A stretch of 64,000 nucleotides of DNA from Gammaproteobacteria bacterium (GTDB taxonomy: Bacteria > Pseudomonadota > Gammaproteobacteria > Pseudomonadales > Pseudomonadaceae). The stretch spans positions 52,948 through 116,947 of the forward strand of contig JAAYFD010000025.1 of NCBI GenBank assembly GCA_012728415.1. The letters run 5' to 3'. Position numbers and translations under genes: made by a program. Below the pieces are notes generated by a model that saw nothing but the letters and a program-made list of their open reading frames with translations, ran no database searches and was not told where the DNA came from. How positions within the stretch are numbered: position 1 is the stretch's first letter; each line of letters starts with the position of its first letter. Of the stretch, positions 1 to 9,992 are shown piece after piece.

Positions 1-832
1 GCTGATTGCCTTCGAGCAAGGCATTGAATGTGTGGAAAAACTCTTCCTGGGAGCGCTCTTTGCCGGCAAAAAACTGGATATCATCAATCAGCAGGGCGTC
101 AACCGAGCGATAGTAGCTTTTGAACTCGTTGATTGCGTTCATTTGCAGGGCCTTCACCATATCGGCGACGAAGCGTTCGGAATGCAAGTAAATGACCCGG
201 GCACCCGGTTTTTTTTGCAGTAGATGATTACCTATTGCATGCATCAAGTGGGTTTTACCAAGGCCAACCCCCCCATACAGAAATAGTGGGTTATAGCCGT
301 GGCTGGGGTTGTCTGCCACTTGCCAGGCCGCGGCGCGGGCCAGCTGGTTTGATTTACCCTCAATAAAACTGTCAAAAGTAAAAGAGCGGTTCAGATTGCT
401 GACGTGTTTTGGGGCAACGGTCTTTGTTTCTGCTGCAGTTTCAGCAGGAGCAGAAGCCGGGGCAGTCGGTGCAGACGTGACAGGCTGGGGCTGGCTGACA
501 GGTGTTGGTACAGGCGTTGGTACAGGCGTTGGTACAGGCGTTGGTACAGGCGCTGCAACAGGTGCAGCTGCGGGCTGCTGATTGCGGCTGCCGATTAGCA
601 GGCTGACGTCCGGCACCTCTCCGTTATTGCGTTCCGTCATCAGCTCCAGCAACCGGGTGAAATATTTGTCATTGACCCAATCCATGACGAAGCGGTTGGG
701 CGCATAGACCAGCAGGCGACCGCCCGCGCTTTCAACCTGCAATGGACGAATCCATGTGTTGAAATGCTGGGCAGGCAGCTCATCACGCAGAAAATCAACG
801 GATTGCAGCCAGAGATTGACAGGCACGGACAT
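1..832 (-). CDS. dnaA: Chromosomal replication initiator DnaA (5' part, cut by window edge)
   Basis: DnaA is the AAA+ protein that binds DnaA boxes and opens oriC. The first 277 residues are present; the rest lies beyond position 1. Domain I (about 1-85) begins [10 protein letters not shown], followed by a Pro/Ala/Thr-rich domain II linker (about 88-140) containing repeated PTPV units. The AAA+ core starts near residue 150, with Walker [10 protein letters not shown] (187-195) and Walker B LLIDDIQ (247-253). Domains I and II separate it from the short paralogue Hda. The start ATG at 832 matches the usual family N-terminus. The upstream neighbour is a DUF3301 gene, not rpmH as in most gammaproteobacteria, so the locus looks rearranged. 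Confidence 0.96.
   Translation of the reverse strand, partial: MSVPVNLWLQSVDFLRDELPAQHFNTWIRPLQVESAGGRLLVYAPNRFVMDWVNDKYFTRLLELMTERNNGEVPDVSLLIGSRNQQPAAAPVAAPVPTPVPTPVPTPVPTPVSQPQPVTSAPTAPASAPAETAAETKTVAPKHVSNLNRSFTFDSFIEGKSNQLARAAAWQVADNPSHGYNPLFLYGGVGLGKTHLMHAIGNHLLQKKPGARVIYLHSERFVADMVKALQMNAINEFKSYYRSVDALLIDDIQFFAGKERSQEEFFHTFNALLEGNQ
504..551. repeat. Four perfect 12-bp tandem repeats in the dnaA linker
   Basis: The unit GTTGGTACAGGC (plus strand) occurs four times without a mismatch and encodes Pro-Val-Pro-Thr units in DnaA domain II. The length is a multiple of three, so copy-number change would alter linker length without shifting the frame. Confidence 0.95.
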
Positions 833-883
833 CTCCCGAAAGATGGATCTAAAGACGGCTCATTGTAGCTGTGCCGTCAAGAG

Positions 884-892
884 TTATCCACA
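884..892 (+). promoter_or_regulatory. DnaA box upstream of dnaA
   Basis: TTATCCACA is a perfect match to the strong DnaA box. It lies 51 bp upstream of the dnaA start in the 108-bp divergent gap, which fits autoregulation of dnaA. I see only this one box and no AT-rich unwinding region, so the gap is not by itself a convincing oriC. Confidence 0.8.
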
Positions 893-940
893 GCGGTCTG
901 ATGCAGGCCGGCTGTACGAAAACAGGACGCTCTATTACCA

Positions 941-1321
941 ATGGGAATCAGTATTACATTAGGAGAGGTGGTTGCCGGGCTGCTTTTGCTGGCCCTGGTG
1001 GCCTGGTTCTGGCGTGGCAGGGGGGTACGTGAACTGGCTTTACAGCATGTGCAAGCGCGTTGCCGTATTGAGGGTTTGCAGCTGCTGGATGCTTACGTGG
1101 CGTTTATCGGATGGCGATGGCTGACCAGTGCCGGGGGGCGTGGGCGGCTGGTGCGTTGCTATGGCTTCGAGTTTAGTGCAACGGGTGTTGAGCGTCGTAG
1201 CGGCTGGCTGGCCATGCATGGCCGACAACTGGTATCGCTGGAGTTGCCGCCCTACCCGGTGACTGATAACGGAACGGATGCTGTGCAGAACCCGTTCAGG
1301 CAACTTCCAGGTGATGATTGA
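941..1321 (+). CDS. DUF3301 family membrane-anchored protein
   Basis: A 126-aa protein with one N-terminal transmembrane helix (about residues 8-24) followed by a positively charged soluble part. The block with R-x-G-L-x-L-L-D and the later [10 protein letters not shown] segment are typical of DUF3301 proteins of gammaproteobacteria. The function is unknown. It is divergent from dnaA and overlaps the 3' end of ppx by 26 bp convergently. Confidence 0.75.
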   Translation: MGISITLGEVVAGLLLLALVAWFWRGRGVRELALQHVQARCRIEGLQLLDAYVAFIGWRWLTSAGGRGRLVRCYGFEFSATGVERRSGWLAMHGRQLVSLELPPYPVTDNGTDAVQNPFRQLPGDD

Positions 1322-2795
1322 CCCTTGCCAGCCATTGTGACTCTTTCGCCAAGTCGGCTGCAGCCAGCGGGTTGTCCTCTACCCAGCCAGCAGGAAACCG
1401 GATGCTCAGCTTGTTGCCGCTGGCACGCAGTTCAAGGTCAGGGATGCAGTGCCTGGTGTTGCGCACGCGATGCAGCAGGATTGCCAGGCGCAACACTACA
1501 CAGAGCCTGAGGAGCGGAGTGGCATCGCTGCCGAATTCGTTGAAGCGGTCAGCAGGGATGTTGCGGCGATGACCACGCACCAGTAGCGCCATCATTTGCT
1601 GCTCCTGGCGTGAAAAGCCGGCCATGTCCGAGTGCTCTACCAGATAGGCTCCATGTTTGTGAAAGTGGTAGTGGGCGATATCAAGGCCGACTTCATGCAC
1701 ACGGGCTGCCCAGCTTAGTAGCTCGCCATGCCATTCTTCATCCAGGTCCCAGTCGGGTGCGACTTGTTCCAACAGCTCCATGGCCTTGTGTTCAACGCGC
1801 TGGGCATGGGTAGTATCTACATGGTAGCGAGCCATCAGGGAAGAGATGGCCCGCTCGCGGACATCTTCATGATGGTGGCGGCCTAGCAGGTCATAGAGCA
1901 CGCCTTCACGCAGAGCACCATCAGCCTGGGTAATCTGTTCCAGATCCAATGCGTCGAAAACGGCTTCAACAATGGCCAGGCCTGAGGGGAAAATCGAGCG
2001 GCGTTCGGGCTTGATGCCTGGTAGGCGAAGCTCGTTGGCATTTTTCAGCTGCAACAGGTGATGTTTCAGGAACTCAATGCCGGGTCGGTTGATTTCGCCC
2101 TGGCCGCAGCCCGCACTTTGGCAGGCTTGTGCGACCGAGCGTAGTGTACCCGATGCGCCAACACAGTCCTGCCAGCCCAGCCGGCGCAACGTTTGTTCGC
2201 TTTCCATCATTTCGAGGCGGGCAGCGGTATAAGCCCGGGCATAGCTGTCCGGGCTGATGCGGTCAGCAGGAAAGAAGCGCTGGCCATAGCTGACACAGCC
2301 CATCTGCAAGCTGGAGCGGTACTGGGATTCAAAATCCTGTCCAATAATGAACTCGGTGCTGCCACCGCCAATGTCTACGACCAGCCGGCGACCAGGACGG
2401 TCTGGCAAGGTGTGCGAAACGCCCAAATAAATCAGGCGGGCTTCTTCGGGGCCGGAAATAACATCCACATCATGGCCAAGAATGGCTTCGGCCCGCTCGA
2501 TAAATTCGCGCCGGTTGATGGCAACCCGCAGCGTACTGGTGCCTACCACCCTGACACTGCCTGGCGGCAGGTCGCCAATGCGCTGGGCAAAGCGGCTCAG
2601 ACAGTCCAGACCACGTTGCATGGCATCTTCCTGCAGATACAGGTGCTCATCCAGCCCAGCTGCCAGCTGCACTTTCTCGCCCATCCGGTCCAGAACCCGG
2701 ATGTCCTGCTGGTCAGTCTTGGCCAACAGCATGTGAAAACTGTTCGAGCCCAGGTCGATGGCTGCTATCAGGGGAAAGTTCTTGTGCTGGGGCAT
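1296..2795 (-). CDS. ppx: Exopolyphosphatase Ppx
   Basis: Ppx/GppA-family phosphatase (499 aa) that releases phosphate from the ends of polyphosphate chains and may also act on pppGpp. The N-terminal actin-like ATPase fold shows [14 protein letters not shown], and the second phosphate-binding loop is [11 protein letters not shown]. The C-terminal part is the HD-like domain of longer Ppx proteins. The start at 2795 (MPQHKNFPL) is chosen because it begins just before the conserved IDLGSNS motif; a longer frame runs to 2912 without support. It is divergent from trxA, as in Pseudomonas, but the usual partner ppk is missing on the dnaA side, pointing to a rearrangement breakpoint there. Confidence 0.93.
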   Translation of the reverse strand: MPQHKNFPLIAAIDLGSNSFHMLLAKTDQQDIRVLDRMGEKVQLAAGLDEHLYLQEDAMQRGLDCLSRFAQRIGDLPPGSVRVVGTSTLRVAINRREFIERAEAILGHDVDVISGPEEARLIYLGVSHTLPDRPGRRLVVDIGGGSTEFIIGQDFESQYRSSLQMGCVSYGQRFFPADRISPDSYARAYTAARLEMMESEQTLRRLGWQDCVGASGTLRSVAQACQSAGCGQGEINRPGIEFLKHHLLQLKNANELRLPGIKPERRSIFPSGLAIVEAVFDALDLEQITQADGALREGVLYDLLGRHHHEDVRERAISSLMARYHVDTTHAQRVEHKAMELLEQVAPDWDLDEEWHGELLSWAARVHEVGLDIAHYHFHKHGAYLVEHSDMAGFSRQEQQMMALLVRGHRRNIPADRFNEFGSDATPLLRLCVVLRLAILLHRVRNTRHCIPDLELRASGNKLSIRFPAGWVEDNPLAAADLAKESQWLARVNHHLEVA

Positions 2796-2992
2796 GGCCT
2801 GACTCCCGGATTGGCAGTGCTTCGCCCCGTGTTCTGGCAGCAGGGCAAGGCATGTCAATGATGTAGAGTGTTGAACAGACAGCAGGGAGCTTCTGGCTGG
2901 CTGGAAAATCAAGAGCCGGCTTTCACTGCCACTAAAGTCGAGCTATGATACCTGTCATCTGTACCAATTTACATTACATAGCGGAGTCTTTC

Positions 2993-3319
2993 ATGAGTGA
3001 ACATATCAGCAACATCACCGACGCAGGTTTTGAGCGCGATGTCCTGCAGGCAGAAGGGCCGGTTCTGGTTGACTACTGGGCCGAGTGGTGTGGCCCGTGC
3101 AAGATGATTGCACCGGTGCTGGAAGAAATTGCCCAGGAATACGCTGGCAAGATCAAAATCTGCAAGTTGAACATTGATGACAACAAAGAAACTCCGCCCA
3201 AATATGCTGTGCGTGGCATTCCAACGCTGATGCTGTTCAAAAACGGTAATGTTGAAGCCACCAAGGTGGGTGCGCTGTCCAAGAGTCAGTTGGCGGCCTT
3301 CATCGATAGCCACATCTGA
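2993..3319 (+). CDS. trxA: Thioredoxin
   Basis: A 108-aa thioredoxin with the canonical WCGPC active site in [13 protein letters not shown] and the cis-Pro loop RGIPTLMLF. It is a cytoplasmic disulfide reductant for ribonucleotide reductase, PAPS reductase and other targets. The start [10 protein letters not shown] at 2993 has a GGAG Shine-Dalgarno and matches family length; the frame extending to 2945 is not needed. It lies upstream of rho, as in pseudomonads and enterics. It may also be the electron donor of the NrdD in this window, whose active site has paired cysteines. Confidence 0.97.
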   Translation: MSEHISNITDAGFERDVLQAEGPVLVDYWAEWCGPCKMIAPVLEEIAQEYAGKIKICKLNIDDNKETPPKYAVRGIPTLMLFKNGNVEATKVGALSKSQLAAFIDSHI

Positions 3320-3326
3320 CAATCGC

Positions 3327-3369
3327 CAACCGGTTGTATGCAGCCATCCCGTCGGCATGCAACCGGTTG
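3327..3369. repeat. 15-bp inverted repeat between trxA and rho
   Basis: The arms CAACCGGTTGTATGC (3327-3341) and GCATGCAACCGGTTG (3355-3369) pair at 14 of 15 positions around a 13-nt loop. It begins eight bases after the trxA stop. No T-tract follows, so it is not a standard intrinsic terminator. It could stabilise the trxA transcript or act in the rho leader. Confidence 0.7.
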
Positions 3370-3590
3370 TCGCACATGATTTGTCATCCAATCCTGCTTG
3401 CCGGCCCGGCAGCGCTGGACGCACGCCCTAACTGGTGGTAGATTCACCACAGGTAGTGCGAGAGCCGTCACACCTTCATCTGGCCAATACCCTTCCCCAG
3501 CTTGTATTGGATCAATCCAGCATTTTTTCTTGTGGCAGGCCTGTCTGACCGGCAGCTGCCTTTCCGAACACTAATTTCCTTCCTTCCCTT

Positions 3591-4853
3591 ATGAATCTGA
3601 CCGAATTAAAACAAAAGCCCGTAACCGAATTACTGGACATGGCTGCTGCCATGGGCATGGACAACATGGCCCGTTCGCGCAAGCAAGACATTATCTTTGC
3701 CCTGCTCAAGCGCCACGCAAAAGGTGGTGAGGAGATTTCAGGTGACGGTGTTCTGGAAATCCTCCAGGACGGTTTCGGATTTTTGCGAGCTGCTGGCGCT
3801 TCTTACCTGGCCGGCCCGGATGACATCTATGTGTCGCCCAGCCAAATCCGTCGCTTCAACCTGCGTACAGGCGATACCATTGTCGGAAAAATCCGGCCTC
3901 CGAAGGAAGGTGAGCGCTACTTTGCCCTGCTCAAGGTTGATTCAATCAACTACGATCGTCCGGAAAATGCCAAAACCAAAATCCTGTTTGAGAACCTGAC
4001 GCCGCTGTTTCCGACCCAGCGGCTGGTCATGGAAGCGGGAAATGGCTCTACCGAGGACCTGACGGGTCGTACCATTGATCTGGCAGCACCAATCGGCAAG
4101 GGTCAGCGTGGGCTGATCGTCGCACCGCCGAAAGCGGGTAAAACCCTGATGCTGCAGAATATTGCAGCCAACATTGCCCGCAACAACCCGGAATGCCACC
4201 TGATTGTTTTGTTGATTGACGAACGCCCGGAAGAAGTCACCGAGATGCAGCGCACCGTGCGTGGCGAAGTGGTGGCCTCGACCTTTGATGAGCCGCCGGC
4301 ACGCCATGTGCAGGTAGCCGAGATGGTGATTGAAAAAGCCAAGCGGCTGGTCGAGCATAAAAAAGATGTGGTTATCCTGCTCGACTCCATCACCCGCCTG
4401 GCACGGGCCTATAACACTGTCATTCCAAGTTCCGGCAAAGTGTTGACCGGCGGTGTTGATGCCCATGCGCTGGAAAAGCCCAAGCGCTTCTTTGGTGCCG
4501 CGCGCAATATCGAAGAAGGTGGCTCGCTGACCATCATTGCCACCGCACTGGTCGAAACCGGTTCCAAAATGGACGAAGTAATCTACGAAGAGTTTAAGGG
4601 TACCGGCAACATGGAGCTGATCCTCGACCGTCGCATGGCTGAAAAGCGTGTGTTCCCGGCGATCAACATCACCAAGTCCGGAACCCGGCGTGAAGAGCTG
4701 CTCACCACCGAGGACGAGCTGCAGCGCATGTGGATTCTGCGCAAACTGCTGCACTCCATGGACGAGATCGCCGCTACCGAGTTCCTGCTTGACAAGCTCA
4801 AGAGCACCAAGACCAACGACGAGTTTTTCCTGGCCATGCGTGGCGGCAAGTAA
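3591..4853 (+). CDS. rho: Transcription termination factor Rho
   Basis: RNA-dependent hexameric helicase-ATPase that ends transcription (420 aa, standard length). The N-terminal [15 protein letters not shown] helix bundle is followed by the cold-shock-like RNA-binding domain (DGFGFLR) and the RecA-like core with Walker A APPKAGKT and the arginine-rich LDRRMAEKR segment. The start ATG at 3591 begins the canonical N-terminus. The leader of about 270 bp after trxA is long; rho is autoregulated in E. coli through its leader, and that could apply here, but no element is proven. Confidence 0.98.
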   Translation: MNLTELKQKPVTELLDMAAAMGMDNMARSRKQDIIFALLKRHAKGGEEISGDGVLEILQDGFGFLRAAGASYLAGPDDIYVSPSQIRRFNLRTGDTIVGKIRPPKEGERYFALLKVDSINYDRPENAKTKILFENLTPLFPTQRLVMEAGNGSTEDLTGRTIDLAAPIGKGQRGLIVAPPKAGKTLMLQNIAANIARNNPECHLIVLLIDERPEEVTEMQRTVRGEVVASTFDEPPARHVQVAEMVIEKAKRLVEHKKDVVILLDSITRLARAYNTVIPSSGKVLTGGVDAHALEKPKRFFGAARNIEEGGSLTIIATALVETGSKMDEVIYEEFKGTGNMELILDRRMAEKRVFPAINITKSGTRREELLTTEDELQRMWILRKLLHSMDEIAATEFLLDKLKSTKTNDEFFLAMRGGK

Positions 4854-4867
4854 GCAAGAGGCGCCCT

Positions 4868-6334
4868 ATGCAGTACACGGATTTGCGCGAATTCATCCAG
4901 GTCCTGGAAGAGCGTGGCGAGCTGAAACGCATCCGGCATGAAATTTCGCCTGTTCTGGAAATGACCGAAATTTGTGACCGTACACTGCGCAAAGGCGGCC
5001 CTGCCCTGTTGTTTGAAAACCCGACCGGCCATAGCATGCCGGTACTGGGCAACCTGTTTGGCACACCAGAGCGCGTAGCCCTGGGCATGGGGGCCGACAG
5101 CACCAGCGAGCTGCGCGAAATCGGCAAACTGTTGGCTCAGCTGAAAGAACCCGAGCCGCCCAAGGGCATCAAGGATGCCTGGGACAAGCTGCCAATGTTC
5201 CGCAAAGTCCTATCCATGGCGCCAAGAGTTAAAAAATCCGGCCCCTGTCAGGAAGTCATCATCGAGGGCGATGACGTGGACTTGGGCAAGCTGCCCATTC
5301 AAACCTGCTGGCCTGGCGATGCCGCTCCACTGATTACCTGGGGCCTGACCATTACCCGCGGGCCAAACAAGCCCAGACAGAATTTGGGCATCTATCGCCA
5401 GCAAGTGATTGGCCGTAACAAGGTCATCATGCGCTGGCTTAGCCATCGCGGTGGCGCACTGGATTTTCGAGACTGGTGCCTGAAACATCCCGGCCAGCCC
5501 TATCCGGTTGCGGTGGCGCTGGGTGCTGATCCGGCCACCATTCTGGGCGCAGTAACACCAGTGCCGGATACCCTGTCCGAATATGCCTTTGCTGGCCTGT
5601 TGCGCGGCAAGCGTACCGAACTGGTCAAGGCCATTGGCAGCGATTTACAGGTGCCAGCGCGGGCAGAAATTATCCTTGAAGGCCATATTTATCCCGGCGA
5701 AATGGCCGATGAAGGCCCCTACGGTGACCACACCGGCTATTACAACGAGGTGGACAGCTTTCCGGTGTTTACCGTGGAGCGCATCACCCACCGCGAAAGC
5801 CCGATTTATCACAGTACCTACACGGGTCGCCCGCCCGATGAGCCGGCAGTACTGGGCGTGGCACTGAACGAGGTGTTTGTACCCATCCTGCAAAAGCAGT
5901 TTCCGGAAATTGTCGATTTTTACCTGCCACCGGAAGGCTGTTCCTACCGGATGGCGGTGGTCACCATCAAAAAGCAGTATCCGGGTCACGCCAAGCGGGT
6001 GATGCTGGGGGTCTGGAGTTACCTACGCCAGTTCATGTACACCAAGTTTGTCATTGTCTGTGATGACGACATCAACGCCCGCGACTGGAACGATGTCATC
6101 TGGGCCATTACCACACGCATGGATCCGGCCCGTGACACCGTGATGATTGATAACACGCCCATTGATTATCTGGATTTTGCCTCGCCAGTTTCGGGCCTGG
6201 GTAGCAAAATGGGTATGGATGCGACAAACAAGTGGCCGGGCGAGACCGACCGCGAGTGGGGCGTGGTTATCGAGCAGGACTCGGCAGTAAAACGGCGAAT
6301 TGATGAGCTGTGGCAAGAACTGGGCATTGATTAG
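4868..6334 (+). CDS. ubiD: 4-hydroxy-3-polyprenylbenzoate decarboxylase UbiD
   Basis: Prenylated-FMN-dependent decarboxylase of ubiquinone biosynthesis (488 aa, the usual length). It begins [19 protein letters not shown], typical of the family, and carries conserved UbiD blocks such as [11 protein letters not shown] and [11 protein letters not shown]. It follows rho by 14 bp, so the two could be cotranscribed. UbiX, which makes the cofactor, is not in this window. Confidence 0.97.
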   Translation: MQYTDLREFIQVLEERGELKRIRHEISPVLEMTEICDRTLRKGGPALLFENPTGHSMPVLGNLFGTPERVALGMGADSTSELREIGKLLAQLKEPEPPKGIKDAWDKLPMFRKVLSMAPRVKKSGPCQEVIIEGDDVDLGKLPIQTCWPGDAAPLITWGLTITRGPNKPRQNLGIYRQQVIGRNKVIMRWLSHRGGALDFRDWCLKHPGQPYPVAVALGADPATILGAVTPVPDTLSEYAFAGLLRGKRTELVKAIGSDLQVPARAEIILEGHIYPGEMADEGPYGDHTGYYNEVDSFPVFTVERITHRESPIYHSTYTGRPPDEPAVLGVALNEVFVPILQKQFPEIVDFYLPPEGCSYRMAVVTIKKQYPGHAKRVMLGVWSYLRQFMYTKFVIVCDDDINARDWNDVIWAITTRMDPARDTVMIDNTPIDYLDFASPVSGLGSKMGMDATNKWPGETDREWGVVIEQDSAVKRRIDELWQELGID

Positions 6335-6586
6335 GCGCTAAGCTGACACCAATAGCCGCTTGTTTGATTGGCTCAATTCGTCAGTGTATGTATTCAGGAC
6401 TCTGGCACTGTACTGCTGTTTTTTATGGCGTGCCTCAGTGCCCTGCCCCGAAGCCTTGCCGGACACTTGAGTTGACCAGCCAGTCGAACAGGCGACCAGT
6501 TCCGCTGCCTTCTGCTTGCATACAGCCCGGCCAGGCCCGTTTTGCAGGCATTCATGGCGGCAAAACGTACCCGTAGGAGCCTGTGC

Positions 6587-8371
6587 ATGAAACAAGCTGA
6601 TTTTGATGTGCTGGTGGTAGGCGGCGGCGGTGCCGGTTTGCGTGCTGCCATTGCTGCTGCCGAACAGGCCCAGCAAGGCAACAGCAGTCTGCGTATTGGC
6701 CTGGTGTCCAAGGTCTACCCCATGCGTTCGCACACAGTCGCAGCCGAAGGTGGCGCTGCAGCCGTTACCCAGGAGCATGACAGCTTTCAGGCGCATTTTG
6801 ACGACACTGTAATGGGCAGTGACTGGCTGGCCGAACAGGGCGTGGTGGATTACTTTGTGCGCCATGCCCACCAGGAACTGGTGCAGATGGAGCACTGGGG
6901 CTGCCCCTGGAGTCGCAAGGCCGATGGCAGCATCCAGGTGCGCCGTTTTGGCGGCATGAAAATCGAGCGGACCTGGTTTGCCGCTGACCAGACCGGTTTT
7001 CACATGCTGCACACCCTGTTCCAGACTTCACTGAAGTACAGGGAAATTGCCCGTCTTGACGAATATTTCGTGCTTGACCTGCTGGTGGATGATGACTGTG
7101 TCGCGGGCGTCGTAGCACTGGATGTGGCCAGCGGTGCCCTGCATTTGCTGCGCGCCAAAGCGGTGATTCTGGCTACCGGCGGTGCCGGGCGCTTGTTCCG
7201 TTTCAATACCAATGGCGGCATTGTCACTGGCGATGGTATGGCCATGGCCTATCGCCACGGCGTGCCGCTACGCGACATGGAGTTTGTCCAGTATCACCCT
7301 ACCGGCCTGCCCGGCTCCGGCATCCTGATTACCGAAGCGGCGCGTGGTGAAGGCGGCATTCTGGCCAACAAGGACGGTTACCGCTACCTGCAGGATTATG
7401 GCCTGGGTCCGGAAACCCCGCTGGGTCAGCCGGAAAACAAATACATGGAGCTGGGGCCAAGGGACAAGCTGTCCCAAGCCTTTTGGCACGAGCAGCAAAA
7501 GGGCCGTGCCGGCAAGTACGGCGACAGCGATGTAACCTTCCTTGACTTGCGCCATCTGGGTGAGGCACATATCAACGAGCGCCTGCCATTGATTCGCGAG
7601 CTGGCCCGGGCCTACGTCAATGTGGATCCGGTGAAAGACCTGATTCCGGTGCGCCCGGCAGTGCACTACACCATGGGCGGCATTACCACGGATGCCAAGT
7701 GTGAGACCGCCATCAAGGGCCTGTATGCCGCCGGCGAATGCGCCTCGGTCGGCTTGCACGGGGCCAACCGTCTGGGTTCCAACTCCCTGACCGAGCTGCT
7801 GGTGTTTGGCCGTCTGGCCGGCGAGCAGGCGGTGGCACATGCCCTGGCCAGCCAGCATGCCGACCTGACCCTGCTGCAGGCACAGGCGGGCGTGCAGCAG
7901 CAGAAACTGGCTGCCCTGTCTGGTCACAAGACAAAAGTAAACTGGGTGGACATAAAACGGGCCATGCTGAAAACCATGGAAGAAGGCTGTGGCATCTACC
8001 GTGAAGAAGCCGGCATGCAGAAAACCCTGGATACCCTGCGCGAGCTGAAAGAGCAGATCAGGCAGGCTGCAGTGCAGGACACCAGCAAGACCTACAACAC
8101 CGAGTTGCTGTATTTCCTTGAGCTGGGTTATGGGCTGGACATTGCCGAAGCCACCTGTCTGGCAGCATTGCAGCGCCGCGAGTCCCGTGGCGCCCACCAG
8201 CGTCTGGATGAAGGTTGTACGCAGCGCAATGACGAGCAATTCCTCAAGCACAGCCTGGTACATTATCAGGGTGGTGGCGATGCCCGACTGGAGTGGCAAG
8301 AGGTGGACGTATCCATGTTGCCGCCGGGCGTACGCGCCTATGGCGAGGCGGGCAAGGGGGACAAGGCATGA
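6587..8371 (+). CDS. frdA: Fumarate reductase flavoprotein subunit
   Basis: Catalytic subunit of quinol:fumarate reductase (594 aa; E. coli FrdA is about 602). The FAD dinucleotide site is VVGGGGAGLRAA (10-21), the histidine that binds FAD covalently is His49 in RSHTVAAEGG, and the active-site region includes EFVQYHPTGL and HGANRLGSNSL. The start MKQADFDVL at 6587 has a GGAG Shine-Dalgarno; an upstream ATG at 6542 does not. The complete frdABCD order follows, which separates this from succinate dehydrogenase (sdhCDAB order). Each downstream gene starts on an ATGA overlap, indicating one transcript. The 252-bp gap after ubiD should hold the promoter, but I find no correctly spaced FNR-type box there. 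Confidence 0.95.
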   Translation: MKQADFDVLVVGGGGAGLRAAIAAAEQAQQGNSSLRIGLVSKVYPMRSHTVAAEGGAAAVTQEHDSFQAHFDDTVMGSDWLAEQGVVDYFVRHAHQELVQMEHWGCPWSRKADGSIQVRRFGGMKIERTWFAADQTGFHMLHTLFQTSLKYREIARLDEYFVLDLLVDDDCVAGVVALDVASGALHLLRAKAVILATGGAGRLFRFNTNGGIVTGDGMAMAYRHGVPLRDMEFVQYHPTGLPGSGILITEAARGEGGILANKDGYRYLQDYGLGPETPLGQPENKYMELGPRDKLSQAFWHEQQKGRAGKYGDSDVTFLDLRHLGEAHINERLPLIRELARAYVNVDPVKDLIPVRPAVHYTMGGITTDAKCETAIKGLYAAGECASVGLHGANRLGSNSLTELLVFGRLAGEQAVAHALASQHADLTLLQAQAGVQQQKLAALSGHKTKVNWVDIKRAMLKTMEEGCGIYREEAGMQKTLDTLRELKEQIRQAAVQDTSKTYNTELLYFLELGYGLDIAEATCLAALQRRESRGAHQRLDEGCTQRNDEQFLKHSLVHYQGGGDARLEWQEVDVSMLPPGVRAYGEAGKGDKA

Positions 8372-9111
8372 AGACCATGGAAATCCGTATCCAGCGCTAT
8401 TTGCCGGAGCAGCACAGCGTGCCACAGGTAGAAAGCTATCAAGTGCCCTTTGACGACAGCACCTCGGTACTGGATGCACTCAATTACATCAAGGAAGAAC
8501 AGGATTCCAGTCTGAGCTACCGCTGGTCTTGCCGCATGGCGATCTGCGGCTCCTGCGGCTTTATGATTGATGGTGAACCCAAACTCGGCTGTAAGGTGTT
8601 TTTGCGTGACTACGCTGCCGCCGGCACCGTACTGATCGAGCCGCTGGCGCACTTTCCGGTTGAGCGCGACCTGGTTGTCGATCTTGAACAGTTCATGCAG
8701 CATCTGGATGCCATCCAGCCCTATATCATCAAGGACAGGCCCAACGGCGTCACCGAGATGAGACCCAACAAACAAACCCCGGCGCAGCTGGACAAATACC
8801 AGCAGTTTGCTGCCTGCATCAACTGTGGCCTGTGCTATTCGGCCTGCCCGCAGTTTGGCCTGAACCCCGAGTTTCTTGGCCCCGGTGCGCTGGCGCTGGC
8901 CCACCGCTATAACCTGGACAGCCGCGATGAGGGCCGTGCCGGGCGCATGCCGCTGATCAACTCGGATGAAGGCGCATGGAGCTGCACCTTTGTCGGTTAT
9001 TGCTCCGAAGTCTGTCCTCAGCAGGTGGACCCGGCGGCAGCGGTCAACCAGGCCAAGGTGCTGTCGGCACAGGACATGGTGTTGCAACTGTTCAGGAGGA
9101 AGAAGGGATGA
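8368..9111 (+). CDS. frdB: Fumarate reductase iron-sulfur subunit
   Basis: Electron-transfer subunit of fumarate reductase (247 aa). The [2Fe-2S] cysteines are C55, C60, C63 and C75. C150, C153, C156 and C160 with C206, C212 and C216 supply the [4Fe-4S] and [3Fe-4S] clusters, the same pattern and spacing as E. coli FrdB. It carries electrons from menaquinol or another quinol at the membrane anchor to FrdA. The start MKTMEIRIQR overlaps the frdA stop as ATGA. Confidence 0.95.
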   Translation: MKTMEIRIQRYLPEQHSVPQVESYQVPFDDSTSVLDALNYIKEEQDSSLSYRWSCRMAICGSCGFMIDGEPKLGCKVFLRDYAAAGTVLIEPLAHFPVERDLVVDLEQFMQHLDAIQPYIIKDRPNGVTEMRPNKQTPAQLDKYQQFAACINCGLCYSACPQFGLNPEFLGPGALALAHRYNLDSRDEGRAGRMPLINSDEGAWSCTFVGYCSEVCPQQVDPAAAVNQAKVLSAQDMVLQLFRRKKG

Positions 9112-9491
9112 GCTACAAGAGTGAACTGGGCCGTACCTGGTGGCTGAAAAACCCCGCCTTCAAGGCCTATATGCTGCGCGAGGCAACCGTTCTGCCGCTG
9201 GTGTTTTTCATCCTGTGCATGCTGGCCGGCATCTACTCGCTGGGCAAGGGCGAGCAGGCCTGGCAGAGCTGGGTTGTCGTTATGGGGAATCCCCTGGTGC
9301 TAACACTTAATGCGCTGGCGCTGGTGGCCAGCCTGTACCATGCGGCTACCTTTTTTGTGCTGTTTCCAAGAGTCATGCCGGTTCGGCTGGGTGGCCAGAA
9401 GGTGCCTGACAACCTGATTGTGATCGCTCAATGGGCCGGTGTTGCCGCTGTCTTTGTGCTGGCGGCCTGGGTTTTCTGGGGGGTGCTATGA
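9108..9491 (+). CDS. frdC: Fumarate reductase membrane anchor subunit C
   Basis: A 127-aa integral membrane protein (E. coli FrdC about 131 aa) with three predicted helices. It starts MSYKSELGRTWWLKNPAF; the TWW(L/M)KNP signature is typical of FrdC. With FrdD it anchors FrdAB to the cytoplasmic face of the inner membrane and forms the quinol site. It overlaps frdB and frdD by ATGA junctions. Confidence 0.93.
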   Translation: MSYKSELGRTWWLKNPAFKAYMLREATVLPLVFFILCMLAGIYSLGKGEQAWQSWVVVMGNPLVLTLNALALVASLYHAATFFVLFPRVMPVRLGGQKVPDNLIVIAQWAGVAAVFVLAAWVFWGVL

Positions 9492-9847
9492 GAAAAGCAG
9501 TCAAACGCAGCGACGAGCCGGTCTGGTGGGCGCTGTTCAGTGGCGGTGGTGTTTGCTTCGCTATTTTGGTGCCGGCTGCAGCGTTTTTTCTGGCACTGGC
9601 CCTGCCATTGGGCTGGGTCAGTCTTGATCATGAGCAGGCGCTAGCAGCCTTTACCAGCATTTTTGGCGTAGTGTTTGCAGGCGGCGTGATCGCCCTGCCC
9701 GCTTTCCATGCCGCACATCGTATCCGTCATGGCCTGTATGACCTGAAGTTCGGTGCTCGTGGCCTGATCAAATGGCTGGCCTATGGTCTGGCAACGCTGG
9801 CCAGTATCTATGCACTGGGCTGCTGGTTTGTCCGGTTTCTACTGTAG
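9488..9847 (+). CDS. frdD: Fumarate reductase membrane anchor subunit D
   Basis: A 119-aa protein, the same length as E. coli FrdD, with three hydrophobic segments and an N-terminal RSDEPVWWALFSGGG block characteristic of FrdD. The FHAAHRIRHGLYDL segment carries conserved histidines near the quinol-binding region. It is the last gene of the frd operon. Confidence 0.93.
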   Translation: MRKAVKRSDEPVWWALFSGGGVCFAILVPAAAFFLALALPLGWVSLDHEQALAAFTSIFGVVFAGGVIALPAFHAAHRIRHGLYDLKFGARGLIKWLAYGLATLASIYALGCWFVRFLL

Positions 9848-9992
9848 GGTACCGTTATAAATGCGGATCGGCTTATAATTACCGGTTCGGGAGTGCAATT
9901 TCCCTCGTCGTGGGCAGGCTTGCCGGCTTTGCCGGGTGTTTGTCCGATCCTGTTGGCATAACAGGCCGCATGCTGTCGGCCAGGTATTGAAT

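Noticed and set aside
504-551. CRISPR-like repeats
   Set aside because: The 12-bp units are contiguous, without spacers, and lie in frame inside dnaA.
833-940. oriC upstream of dnaA
   Set aside because: Only one DnaA box and no AT-rich stretch in 108 bp; too little for an origin.
6391-6403. TTGATTGGCTCAA upstream of frdA as an FNR/DNR box
   Set aside because: The half-sites TTGA and TCAA are five bases apart, not six, so the helical phase is wrong. No other candidate was seen in that gap.
7268-8479. A minus-strand open frame of about 400 codons
   Set aside because: Antisense to frdA and frdB, both with intact cofactor motifs.
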